A stretch of 29,283 nucleotides of DNA from positions 1 to 29,283 of the forward strand of contig CAZTLW010000013.1 of assembly GCA_964614585.1 (NCBI GenBank), read 5' to 3'. Below the pieces are notes generated by a model. It saw only the letters and a list, made by a program, of their open reading frames with translations. It was not told the DNA's origin and made no database searches. Below are positions 21,698 through 28,887 of the stretch, one piece after another. The position numbers and the translations under genes are program-made. Positions within the stretch are counted from its first letter, which is position 1, and the number at the start of each line of letters is the position of its first letter. This stretch comes from JAHEFX01 sp964614585. Its GTDB lineage: Bacteria > Actinomycetota > Acidimicrobiia > Spongiisociales > JAENVV01.

Positions 21698-22978
21698 TCA
21701 GAACAGCGCCGAGACGTCGGCCTCCATGCGGTCGAGGTCCAGGCCGGTGGCCACCCGGAGCATGGCGAGCGTCGACGACAGTGCCTGCAGGTCGTCGAAG
21801 GGCGGCGGCACGAACGTCGGCGCCTCCACGAGGCCCTCGTCCTCGAGGTGGTGAAGCGTCGCCATGTCCGCCAGGTCGACCTTGCCGCAGAAGAGCAGGG
21901 GGATCCGATGGAACTGGCCCAGCCTGAGCGCGGCCCGGACGTAGGCCGAGGTCAGCAGGAACCCCTTGACGTACCCGAGGTCCTTGTTGAACGGCCCGCC
22001 ATCGGGTGTCGACCCCCGGAAGATCCGGGCCGCCGACGTGTACGCCTCGCCCGGATCGGTGCCGTCGGCGACGTAGAAGCGATACAGGTCGAGGAAGGTG
22101 GCCCCGTCGGCGGCCATCGCGATCCCCTCCACTCGTCGGAGCAGCTTCGCCAGCCGATTCGGGAAGGACCGGAGGGTGAGCACCTCACAGAGGACCGCGA
22201 GCCCCTCCTGGGTCACCGTGGTCCTCGGCGCCGCCTTGCCGAGGAACGTGCACCAGGGCTGGGCGAGGCCGTTGATCGACGTGCCGATGTGCACCCAGCC
22301 CTCATGGGCCTCGAGCAGGCGGAGATCCCGCTCGCTGAACATGGCGTCGGCGCGCACCTTCACGTACGTCGAGCCGGCCGCGGCGTCGGCGACGATCCCA
22401 TCGTCGAGGCGCACATCGACCATCCCGGGGCCCATCGACCGATCGAAGCGCTCCTGGAGCAGTCGGGCGGCCTCGTCCCCGGGAATCGTGTCCGGGTCGT
22501 CGACGCCGACGATGGCACCGGCGATCGCCTCGAGCGCCTCGCGGAGGGTCGTGGCCAGATCGGCCACGCTCGGCCCCCCGGCGTAGAGCACGTCGCCAGG
22601 AGCGCCGTACAGCAGGGCCGAGAGGTTGCCGAAGGCCGGCGTGCCGCGTGCGACGAGCAGTTCGACGACGAGCCGGTACTGCTCGCACATGAAGCGAATG
22701 TGCGAGCCGGCCGGCGACAACGGACCGAGCGTGCCGACGGCGTCCGCCTCGATCGACCGGAACGTGCCGACGAGCTCCTCGGGGTCGAACGGGAGGGGCC
22801 GGGCGGCGTAGTACTCGGCGTCCACGGCCGGCTGGCGTCGGGCGTCCTCGGCGAAGAAGCGCTCCCGTACGTCGTCGCCCCAACCGACCGCGGCCAGGAC
22901 GCGCACCTCCGACTGGGCATGGACGACGCGATCGGAGAGTTCCCTGACCGACTGCCTGTAGGCGTCTTCGCCGTTCAC
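21698..22978 (-). CDS. DUF1704 / QEGLA-motif protein (MATCAP-like metallopeptidase family)
   Basis: A 426-residue protein of the DUF1704 family, sometimes named flavohemoglobin expression-modulating QEGLA motif protein. AHEGWVH supplies an HExxxH-type zinc site (His225, Glu226, His230), and TQEGLAVLCE (QEGLA at 257-261) supplies the third ligand. The eukaryotic relatives KIAA0895/MATCAP are tyrosine carboxypeptidases that trim tubulin, so a peptidase activity is plausible here; the bacterial substrate is unknown. The GTG start has GGAGG just upstream and a TACGCT -10 box at 22998-23003. The C-terminal ~120 residues are helical. Confidence 0.88.
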   Translation of the reverse strand: MNGEDAYRQSVRELSDRVVHAQSEVRVLAAVGWGDDVRERFFAEDARRQPAVDAEYYAARPLPFDPEELVGTFRSIEADAVGTLGPLSPAGSHIRFMCEQYRLVVELLVARGTPAFGNLSALLYGAPGDVLYAGGPSVADLATTLREALEAIAGAIVGVDDPDTIPGDEAARLLQERFDRSMGPGMVDVRLDDGIVADAAAGSTYVKVRADAMFSERDLRLLEAHEGWVHIGTSINGLAQPWCTFLGKAAPRTTVTQEGLAVLCEVLTLRSFPNRLAKLLRRVEGIAMAADGATFLDLYRFYVADGTDPGEAYTSAARIFRGSTPDGGPFNKDLGYVKGFLLTSAYVRAALRLGQFHRIPLLFCGKVDLADMATLHHLEDEGLVEAPTFVPPPFDDLQALSSTLAMLRVATGLDLDRMEADVSALF

Positions 22979-23015
22979 GATCCTCCGATCCGGCGGGAGC
23001 GTACCCCCGACGCAA

Positions 23016-23047
23016 ACGGGGGCGGGACCGGTCGGTCCCGCCCCCGT
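23016..23047 (-). terminator. groEL terminator hairpin
   Basis: ACGGGGGCGGGACC (23016-23029) and GGTCCCGCCCCCGT (23034-23047) form a perfect 14-bp stem with a 4-nt loop, extended by GACGC/GCGTC outside it. On the groEL strand it is followed by TTTGCG. It lies 25 nt past the groEL stop. Confidence 0.85.
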
Positions 23048-23072
23048 TCTGGCGTCAGACGGACGGCGTGGC

Positions 23073-24698
23073 CTAGAAGTCCATGCCGTGGTCGTGGCCG
23101 CCGCCGGGCATCGCCGGCTCGTCCTGGGGCTTCTCGGCGATGAGCGCCTCGGTGGTGAGGAGCAGGGCCGACACCGACGCCGCGTTCTGCAGCGCCGAGC
23201 GGGTCACCTTCGCCGGGTCCGGGATGTGGGCGGCGAGGAGGTCCTCGATCTCACCGGTGGCGGCATTGAAGCCGACGTAACCCTCGGAGTTGCGCACCTG
23301 GTCGACGACCACGCCCGGCTCGAAGCCGGCGTTGGACGCGATCTGGCGCAGGGGCTCCTCGAGCGCCCGGCGCACGATGGCACGGCCGACCTTCTCGTCG
23401 GCGTCGCCGCCGCGGACCTTGTCCACGGCCGTCTGGGCCCGGAGCAGGGCGGTGCCACCGCCGGGGACGATGCCCTCCTCGACCGACGCGCGGGTGGCCG
23501 AGACGGCGTCCTCGATGCGGTGCTTCTTCTCCTTCAGCTCCACCTCGGTGGCGGCGCCGACCTTGATCACCACGACACCGCCGGACAGCTTGGCGAGCCG
23601 CTCCTGGAGCTTCTCGCGGTCCCAGTCGGAGTCGGTGTTCTCGATCTCCCGCTCGATCTGGGAGATGCGGGCCTTGACGTCGGCCTCGACACCGTCGCCG
23701 TCCACGATCGTGGTGGCGTCCTTGGTGACGATGACCTTGCGGGCCCGGCCGAGCAGGTCGGTGGTCACGCCGTCGAGCTTGAGGCCCACCTCCTCGGAGA
23801 TGACGGTGGCGCCCGAGAGGATGGCGATGTCCTGGAGCATGGCCTTGCGGCGCTCACCGAAGCCGGGGGCCTTGACGGCGACCGACTGGAAGGTGCCCCG
23901 GATCTTGTTCACCACGAGGGTGGCGAGGGCCTCGCCCTCCACGTCCTCGGAGATGACGATGAGCGGCCGGCCCGCCTGCATCACCTTCTCGAGGACCGGC
24001 AGCAGGTCGTTGACCGAGCCGATCTTCTGGTTGGCGATGAGGATGTACGGGTCGTCGAGCACCGCTTCCTGGGTGTCGGGGTCGGTGATGAAGTACGGGG
24101 AGATGTAGCCCTTGTCGAACTGCATGCCCTCCGTGAACTCGAGCTCGATCCCGAAGGTCTGGCCCTCCTCCACGGTGATCACGCCGTCCTTGCCGACCTT
24201 GTCCATCGCCTCGGCGATCGTCTTGCCGATCTCGGTGTCGGCGGCGGAGATGGCGGCGACCGATGCGATCTCCTCGCTCTCCTCGATGTCCTTCGAGTAC
24301 TCGCCGATGTACTTCACGACGGCGGCGGTGGCGGTCTCGATGCCCCGCTTGAGGCCCATCGGGTTGGCCCCCGCTGCGAGGTTCTTCAACCCTTCGCGGA
24401 TGATGGCCTGGGCGAGGACGGTGGCCGTGGTGGTGCCGTCACCCGCGACGTCGTTCGTCTTGGTGGCGACCTCCTTCACGAGCTGGGCGCCCATGTTCTC
24501 GTAGGGGTCCTCGAGCTCCACTTCCTTGGCGATGGTCACGCCGTCGTTGGTGATGGTGGGGGCGCCCCACTTCTTCTCGAGGACGACGTTGCGGCCCTTG
24601 GGGCCGAGCGTCACCTTGACGATGTCGGCGAGCTTGTTGACGCCCACCTCGAGGCTCTTGCGGGCCTCTTCGTTGAACCGGAGTTCCTTGGCTGCCAT
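23073..24698 (-). CDS. groL: 60 kDa chaperonin GroEL
   Basis: A 541-residue group I chaperonin with near-consensus sequence throughout: KLADIVKVTLGPKGRNVVLE, ATP-binding VAGDGTTTATVLAQAI, and apical and intermediate domain landmarks such as VSAAD-type AAISAADTEIG. It folds newly made proteins in the cytosol as a double heptamer with GroES. The tail PAMPGGGHDHGMDF is a Gly/His-rich variant of the usual GGM tail, as in many actinobacterial GroEL1-type copies. The gene is 21 nt behind groES, and the pair is under CIRCE control. groEL duplication is common in actinobacteria, but only this copy is in the window. Confidence 0.98.
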   Translation of the reverse strand: MAAKELRFNEEARKSLEVGVNKLADIVKVTLGPKGRNVVLEKKWGAPTITNDGVTIAKEVELEDPYENMGAQLVKEVATKTNDVAGDGTTTATVLAQAIIREGLKNLAAGANPMGLKRGIETATAAVVKYIGEYSKDIEESEEIASVAAISAADTEIGKTIAEAMDKVGKDGVITVEEGQTFGIELEFTEGMQFDKGYISPYFITDPDTQEAVLDDPYILIANQKIGSVNDLLPVLEKVMQAGRPLIVISEDVEGEALATLVVNKIRGTFQSVAVKAPGFGERRKAMLQDIAILSGATVISEEVGLKLDGVTTDLLGRARKVIVTKDATTIVDGDGVEADVKARISQIEREIENTDSDWDREKLQERLAKLSGGVVVIKVGAATEVELKEKKHRIEDAVSATRASVEEGIVPGGGTALLRAQTAVDKVRGGDADEKVGRAIVRRALEEPLRQIASNAGFEPGVVVDQVRNSEGYVGFNAATGEIEDLLAAHIPDPAKVTRSALQNAASVSALLLTTEALIAEKPQDEPAMPGGGHDHGMDF

Positions 24699-24719
24699 TG
24701 GTGTGTTGCTCCTATCGGA

Positions 24720-25010
24720 TCAGCCGACGATGGCGAGCAGGTCGCGCTCGGAGACGACGAGGTATTCCTCGCCGCCGTGCTTGACCTCGGTGCCGCCGTA
24801 CTTCGAGTAGAGGACGATGTCGCCGACGGACACGTCGACGGGGATGCGGTCGCCGTCCTCGTCGCGGGCGCCGGGGCCCACGGCCACGACCTCGCCGCGC
24901 TGCGGCTTCTCCTTGGCGGTGTCGGGGATGACGAGGCCGGACGGCGTCCGCTGCTCGTCGTCATCCAGCGGCTTCACGACGACACGGTCGCCGAGAGGCT
25001 TGAGGTTCAT
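24720..25010 (-). CDS. groS: 10 kDa co-chaperonin GroES
   Basis: A 96-residue co-chaperonin. KPLGDRVVVKPLDDDEQRT is the start, SGLVIPDTAKEKPQRGEVVAVG the mobile-loop region that docks on GroEL, and VLYSKYGGTEVKHGGEEYLVV the end. The start is set by a strong AGGAGG (25016-25021 on the minus strand). Two CIRCE boxes precede it, so the operon is HrcA-regulated and heat-inducible. Confidence 0.97.
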   Translation of the reverse strand: MNLKPLGDRVVVKPLDDDEQRTPSGLVIPDTAKEKPQRGEVVAVGPGARDEDGDRIPVDVSVGDIVLYSKYGGTEVKHGGEEYLVVSERDLLAIVG

Positions 25011-25040
25011 TGCTTCCCTCCTGGGATGCCTGCGTGCGTG

Positions 25041-25059
25041 CGGCCCGCCGGGCGGGCCG
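25041..25059. repeat. 19-bp G/C palindrome in the groES 5' untranslated region
   Basis: CGGCCCGCC-G-GGCGGGCCG, 9-bp perfect arms, between CIRCE1 and the Shine-Dalgarno. It is transcribed in the 5' UTR and could form a very stable hairpin or act as a further protein site. Confidence 0.6.
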
Positions 25060-25060
25060 A

Positions 25061-25087
25061 TTGGCACTCTCGTACTGAGAGTGCCAG
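25061..25087. promoter_or_regulatory. CIRCE element 1 (HrcA operator)
   Basis: TTGGCACTC-N9-GAGTGCCAG, matching the CIRCE consensus TTAGCACTC-N9-GAGTGCTAA. It lies downstream of the predicted transcription start of groES-groEL. Confidence 0.92.
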
Positions 25088-25088
25088 C

Positions 25089-25118
25089 ACGCTAGCACTC
25101 ACCGACGGGGAGTGCCAA
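25089..25118 (-). promoter_or_regulatory. CIRCE element 2 and groES promoter
   Basis: CTAGCACTC-N9-GAGTGCCAA (25092-25118) is a second CIRCE. On the minus strand -35 TTGGCA (25113-25118), 18 nt and -10 TAGCGT (25089-25094) form a promoter entirely overlapped by it. HrcA binding would block RNA polymerase directly. Confidence 0.85.
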
Positions 25119-25193
25119 TTGCCCGGGAGAGGCGCATGAAGAAACCTTGAGTGAACCCATGGCAACTTCGAGGAGGCCGGTGCGCGAGGCCCC

Positions 25194-26072
25194 TCAAGCG
25201 CCGAACTCCGGGGCGAATTCGGCGAGGAAGTCGGCGACCACCCGGGTGTACCGCTCGGTCTGGGTCAGCACCATCTGGTGGTGGTCGGCATCGCCCTCGA
25301 AGGGGACGAGCACCAGCGGGTCGCCGGGATCGGCGGCGTCGATCGCCAGGGCCTGCTCGAAGGGCGTGTAGGGGTCGTCGACGTCGTGCACCACCAGGAC
25401 CGGCACCTCGTTGCCCACCACCGCCCGCTCGGGGGCGGCATCGTCGACGTCGAAGCCGGCCCGCAAGCCGGAGATGACCATCGCGGGTTCGAACAGGGCG
25501 AGCACCCAGTCGTCGAACTGCTCCACCGCCTGGAACCGGGCGACGTCGCGCAGCGACGAGAACGACGAGTCGGCGAGGACGAAGGCGAGGTCCTGGTGGT
25601 CGGGCAGCATCTGGAGGGCGGTCGCCGCCCCATACGACATCCCCACCACGCCCAGTTGGCCCTCGCCCAGCCCGGTGCGCCGCTCGAGCCAGTCGAGGGC
25701 GAGGGCGGCGTCGTGGCGCTCGTGGACGCCGTAGGTGTGGAAGGTGCCCTCGCTCTCGCCGTGGGCCCGGGCGTCGATGAGGACGTGGTGGCAGTCGAGG
25801 CCCTCGAACGGAACCCGCCACGGCAGGGGCTGGGCGCGGGTGCCGCCGCGACCGTGGAGGAACAGCAGCCCGCAGTCGTTGCCGCCCTCGACGTACCAGC
25901 CCCGGATCTCGAGTCCGTCCGACACGAAGGACAGGGGACGGGCGTCGAGCTCCGGCGGCGGTGCCGGCACCGCCGACGGCTCCTGGGTGATCAGCTCGTT
26001 GGAGAAGTACCACCCCCCGCCGACGACCCCCACGAGGCCGATGACGACGACGGCGAGCAGGAACTTGACCAT
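25194..26072 (-). CDS. Alpha/beta hydrolase with N-terminal membrane anchor
   Basis: A 292-residue protein. Residues 4-23 (FLLAVVVIGLVGVVGGGWYF) form a signal anchor. The rest is an alpha/beta hydrolase: LLFLHGRGG gives the oxyanion HG, VVGMSYGAATAL holds the nucleophile Ser in GMSYGA, and HDVDDPYTP the Asp-bearing strand. The catalytic His is probably in GDADHHQMVL. This is typical of exported alpha/beta hydrolases of the DUF1749/peptidase S9-like type; the substrate is unknown. The ATG at 26072 is preferred over an upstream extension that would read through the tandem repeat. A TACCCT -10 box is 9 nt upstream. Confidence 0.8.
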   Translation of the reverse strand: MVKFLLAVVVIGLVGVVGGGWYFSNELITQEPSAVPAPPPELDARPLSFVSDGLEIRGWYVEGGNDCGLLFLHGRGGTRAQPLPWRVPFEGLDCHHVLIDARAHGESEGTFHTYGVHERHDAALALDWLERRTGLGEGQLGVVGMSYGAATALQMLPDHQDLAFVLADSSFSSLRDVARFQAVEQFDDWVLALFEPAMVISGLRAGFDVDDAAPERAVVGNEVPVLVVHDVDDPYTPFEQALAIDAADPGDPLVLVPFEGDADHHQMVLTQTERYTRVVADFLAEFAPEFGA

Positions 26073-26130
26073 GGTGCCGGGAGGGTACGTGGCGCGCTGC
26101 GGGGACGCGAGACACGGGAAGAGGCTCCCA

Positions 26131-26177
26131 TGTCCGGTGTCCCGTGCCCCGTGTCCGGTGTCCCGTGTCCGGTGTCC
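26131..26177. repeat. Heptanucleotide tandem repeat of TGTCC(G/C)G units
   Basis: Six units of 7 bp (TGTCCGG, TGTCCCG, TGCCCCG, TGTCCGG, TGTCCCG, TGTCCGG) start at 26131 and are followed by TGTCC, abutting the TAG stop of tsaD at 26177-26179. An inverted copy, GACACGGGA (26111-26119), lies just beyond it. The array sits between tsaD and the hydrolase gene. Confidence 0.75.
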
Positions 26178-27187
26178 TACCCCAGCCGCATCCCCGGATC
26201 GACGCCCGCCCCCCAGGCGGTGTACTGGCCGTCGGCGAGCAGTCGGGCGCCGGCGGCGCCGATCATGGCGCCGTTGTCGGTGCACAGGTCGATGGCGGGG
26301 ATGAACAGGCCGATACCGCGTCGCTCCGCCTCGGCGGTCAGCTTCTCCCGCAACCGGCGGTTGGCGAGCACCCCACCCCCACCGCCGATGCGGTCCACCC
26401 CGGTCGCCTCGACGGCGTTCAGGGTCTTCTCGACGAGCGAGTCGACGATGGCCTCCTGGGCCGAGGCGGCGACGTCGGCGAGGCCGGGCAGGGTGCCGGC
26501 GTCCCGGGCGCGCTCGACGTGGGTGACCACCGACGTCTTGAGGCCCGAGAAGGAGAAGTCGAACGGTCGGTCGCCGAGGGGACGAGGGAAGCGGATGGCG
26601 TCGGGGTCGCCGTCGGCGGACACCCGGTCGATGGCGGGACCACCGGGGAACCCGAGTCCGAAGAAGCGGGCCAGCTTGTCGAACGCCTCGCCGGCGGCGT
26701 CATCGATCGTCTGACCGAGCACCTCGTAGTCACCCCAGCCCCGGACGTGCACGAGTTGGCTGTGACCACCGGAAGCCAGCAGCACCACCGCCGGTGGCTC
26801 GAACCCGTCGAACTCCAGCACGGGGGCCATCAGGTGGCCCTCCATGTGGTCGACGCCCACGAAGGGGAGTTGGCGGGCCCATGCCATGGCCTTGGCGAAC
26901 GAGAAGCCGACGAGGAGCGGACCGACGAGGCCCGGGCCCTGGGTGGCGGCGATCCCGTCGAGGTCGTCGGGGTGGACGCCGGCCTCGGCGAGCGCCCGAT
27001 GGGTGAGCGAGCGGATCGCCTCGACATGGGCGCGGCTGGCCACCTCCGGCACCACCCCGCCGAAGCGGGCATGCAGGTCCACCTGGGAGCCGACGACGTT
27101 GCTCAGCAACTCGGTTCCGCGGACGACGGCCACGCCCGTCTCGTCACAGGAGGTCTCGAAGCCGAGGACGGTGGGGCCGCTGCTCAT
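26177..27187 (-). CDS. tsaD: tRNA N6-adenosine threonylcarbamoyltransferase
   Basis: A 336-residue Kae1/TsaD protein that transfers the threonylcarbamoyl group to A37 of ANN-decoding tRNAs, acting with TsaB and TsaE. GFETSCDETGVAVV (residues 9-22) is the family opening, and HMEGHL (His114, His118) is the metal site. VVLLASGGHSQLV and FSFSGLKT follow, and GGGGVLANRRLRE holds the phosphate-binding loop. Its ATG overlaps the rimI stop by 4 nt. It is the last gene of the tsaE-tsaB-rimI-tsaD run. Confidence 0.96.
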   Translation of the reverse strand: MSSGPTVLGFETSCDETGVAVVRGTELLSNVVGSQVDLHARFGGVVPEVASRAHVEAIRSLTHRALAEAGVHPDDLDGIAATQGPGLVGPLLVGFSFAKAMAWARQLPFVGVDHMEGHLMAPVLEFDGFEPPAVVLLASGGHSQLVHVRGWGDYEVLGQTIDDAAGEAFDKLARFFGLGFPGGPAIDRVSADGDPDAIRFPRPLGDRPFDFSFSGLKTSVVTHVERARDAGTLPGLADVAASAQEAIVDSLVEKTLNAVEATGVDRIGGGGGVLANRRLREKLTAEAERRGIGLFIPAIDLCTDNGAMIGAAGARLLADGQYTAWGAGVDPGMRLG

Positions 27188-27675
27188 ACCGGCTCGCCCA
27201 GCTCGACCCGGATGTCGTCGAGTCGCGCCTGGTACTCGGCGGCGTCGATGTCGTGGACCCACATGATCAGGGCATCCTCGTCGAGGTAGTAGTTCTTGCG
27301 GACCCCGACGGGCGCCATCCCGAACCGGGTGTAGAGGCTCTGGGCGGCGCTGTTGGAGAAGCGGACCTCGAGGGTGAGGTGTCGGGCGTGGTGGCGGAGG
27401 GCGCCTTCGACCAGCCGCAGCATGAGCCGGGTCCCGATGCGATTGCCCCGGTGCGACTCGTCGACCGCCACCGTCGTGATGTGGGCGTCCTCGCCGAGGA
27501 GCAGCACCCCGCCGTAGCCGACGATGCGCCCGTCGACTTCGGCGACCAGATAGGTGCGGCCCGGCTGGCGGAGCTCGTCGCGGAAGATCTGCTCCGACCA
27601 GGGGCGGGCGTAGGTCGCCTCCTCGATCGCCAGCACGGCGGGCACGTCGGCCTGGAGGAACGGTCGGATGGTCAT
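27184..27675 (-). CDS. rimI: Ribosomal-protein-alanine N-acetyltransferase
   Basis: A 163-residue GNAT enzyme of the RimI type, which acetylates the N-terminal alanine of ribosomal protein S18. TIRPFLQADVPAVLAIEE opens the fold, ITTVAVDESHRGNRIGTRLM is the acetyl-CoA loop, and VRFSNSAAQSLYTRFGM is motif B. The start MTIRPF at 27675 is chosen because its ATG overlaps the tsaB stop (ATGA); a longer frame exists. It lies between tsaB and tsaD, as in many bacteria. Confidence 0.93.
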   Translation of the reverse strand: MTIRPFLQADVPAVLAIEEATYARPWSEQIFRDELRQPGRTYLVAEVDGRIVGYGGVLLLGEDAHITTVAVDESHRGNRIGTRLMLRLVEGALRHHARHLTLEVRFSNSAAQSLYTRFGMAPVGVRKNYYLDEDALIMWVHDIDAAEYQARLDDIRVELGEPV

Positions 27676-28385
27676 GTGACGTCCCCCCACGGGCCGGTGG
27701 GGTCCCGATGCACCGAGGAGATCGTGACGTTGGCGTCCCGCAGGTACATCGGTCGGATCTCGTCGGGGTGCGGCACGTCGTCCTGGGCGAGCCGGCCGGC
27801 GGCCAACTCGAGCAGCGCCTCGGCGGCCGGGTACCGAGGCCGCCCCACCTTCACCCGGTGGAGCCCATTGAGGAATCCCTCGCCGAGGGCGGGCCGGTCA
27901 CCGACCAACAGCACGTCGTCGGGGTCCGACTGGAGCGACGCCCGCAACTCCTCGATCGACGTCAGCGATGGCAGGTCGTCACGGACCACCCCGCCCGGCA
28001 CCGGCCGGTAGGAGGCCGCGGCGACCTCGCCACGACGCACGTCGACGACCGCATGGATGTGCCGCCGCCCGGTCGCCGCCCGCAGTGCGATGGCATCGAG
28101 GGAGGTGGCCGGCACGATCGGGATGCCGAGGGCGGCGGCGAGGCCCTGGGCGGTGGCAAGGCCCACCCGGATGCCGGTGTAGAGGCCGGGGCCGACATCG
28201 ACGACGACGCCGTCGAGCTCCGAGGGCGACCATCCGGCCTGGTCGAGGCAGAAGTCGAGGGCGGCGGCGAGGAACTCGGCGTGCCCGCGCCGGTCCACCC
28301 GCGAGGCTGCGGCCACCAGCGACTGCCCGTCGCCGAGCGCCACCGAGGAGGCGGCGGTGGCCGACTCGATGGCGACCAGCTTCAC
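27672..28385 (-). CDS. tsaB: TsaB, non-catalytic partner for threonylcarbamoylation
   Basis: A 237-residue ASKHA-fold protein. KLVAIESATAASSVALGDG is the opening strand and VDVGPGLYTGIRVGLATAQGLAAAL the family motif (about 63-87). TsaB binds TsaD and activates it; it lacks the Kae1 metal site. The GTG start overlaps the tsaE stop by 4 nt (GTGA). Confidence 0.94.
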   Translation of the reverse strand: MKLVAIESATAASSVALGDGQSLVAAASRVDRRGHAEFLAAALDFCLDQAGWSPSELDGVVVDVGPGLYTGIRVGLATAQGLAAALGIPIVPATSLDAIALRAATGRRHIHAVVDVRRGEVAAASYRPVPGGVVRDDLPSLTSIEELRASLQSDPDDVLLVGDRPALGEGFLNGLHRVKVGRPRYPAAEALLELAAGRLAQDDVPHPDEIRPMYLRDANVTISSVHRDPTGPWGDVT

Positions 28386-28855
28386 GAGCCCAGCTCCGGC
28401 AGCTCGCGGTCGACCCACGACCCACGAGCGGTCAGGGTGATGTCGCGCTCGTCGTCGCCCCGATGCTCGAACCGGACGTCGAGCCGGTCCTCGGGCAGGG
28501 CGGCCGAGATCGCATCACCCCACTCGATCGCCAGGGCGCCGTCGGCGGCCTCCTCGAGGGCGCCGATGTCCTCGAACTCCCCCATCGACCCGAGTCGGTA
28601 GGCGTCGACGTGGACCAGCGGCAGGAAGCCCGACTCGTGACGACGCATGAGGACGAACGTCGGGCTCGTGACGGGCTCGACGATGCCGAGCCCGTCGCCG
28701 ATCCCCGAGACGAAGGCCGTCTTCCCGGAGCCGAGCGGACCCTCGAGCGAGAGGACGTCGCCGGGCCGTAGATAGGCGGCGATCGATCGGCCGAGGGCGC
28801 GGGTTTCGGCGTCCGAGGTCGACCGGAAGCGCAGGGTGGTCGTGCCGTCGGGCAT
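28382..28855 (-). CDS. tsaE: TsaE, ATPase of the t6A complex
   Basis: A 157-residue P-loop ATPase. Walker A GPLGSGKT is at residues 39-46, with SPTFVL and VDAYRL following, as in the TsaE (YjeE) family, and AIEWGD near the end. It is required to recycle the TsaB-TsaD complex during t6A formation. It heads the operon: a TATCCT -10 box lies 7 nt before the ATG. Confidence 0.94.
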   Translation of the reverse strand: MPDGTTTLRFRSTSDAETRALGRSIAAYLRPGDVLSLEGPLGSGKTAFVSGIGDGLGIVEPVTSPTFVLMRRHESGFLPLVHVDAYRLGSMGEFEDIGALEEAADGALAIEWGDAISAALPEDRLDVRFEHRGDDERDITLTARGSWVDRELPELGS

Positions 28856-28862
28856 CGGGCGG

Positions 28863-28868
28863 AGGATA
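28863..28868 (-). promoter_or_regulatory. -10 box TATCCT, leaderless promoter of the tsaE operon
   Basis: TATCCT on the minus strand lies 7 nt before the ATG at 28855, in the 32-nt gap to the P1-peptidase stop. Confidence 0.55.
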
Positions 28869-28887
28869 GGCGCCGCCGCCGGGCCAC

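Noticed and set aside
23088..25139. A long 683-codon open frame opposite groEL/groES
   Set aside because: Antisense to genes of certain identity; its existence follows from high GC and codon bias.
25119..25193. Small gene or terminator between groES promoter and the hydrolase stop
   Set aside because: A GAGGGGCC/GGCCTCCTC pairing with a bulge exists but there is no T tract and no supported ORF.
26131..26177. CRISPR-like or direct-repeat array
   Set aside because: Units are 7 bp and contiguous with no spacers, so it is a simple tandem repeat.
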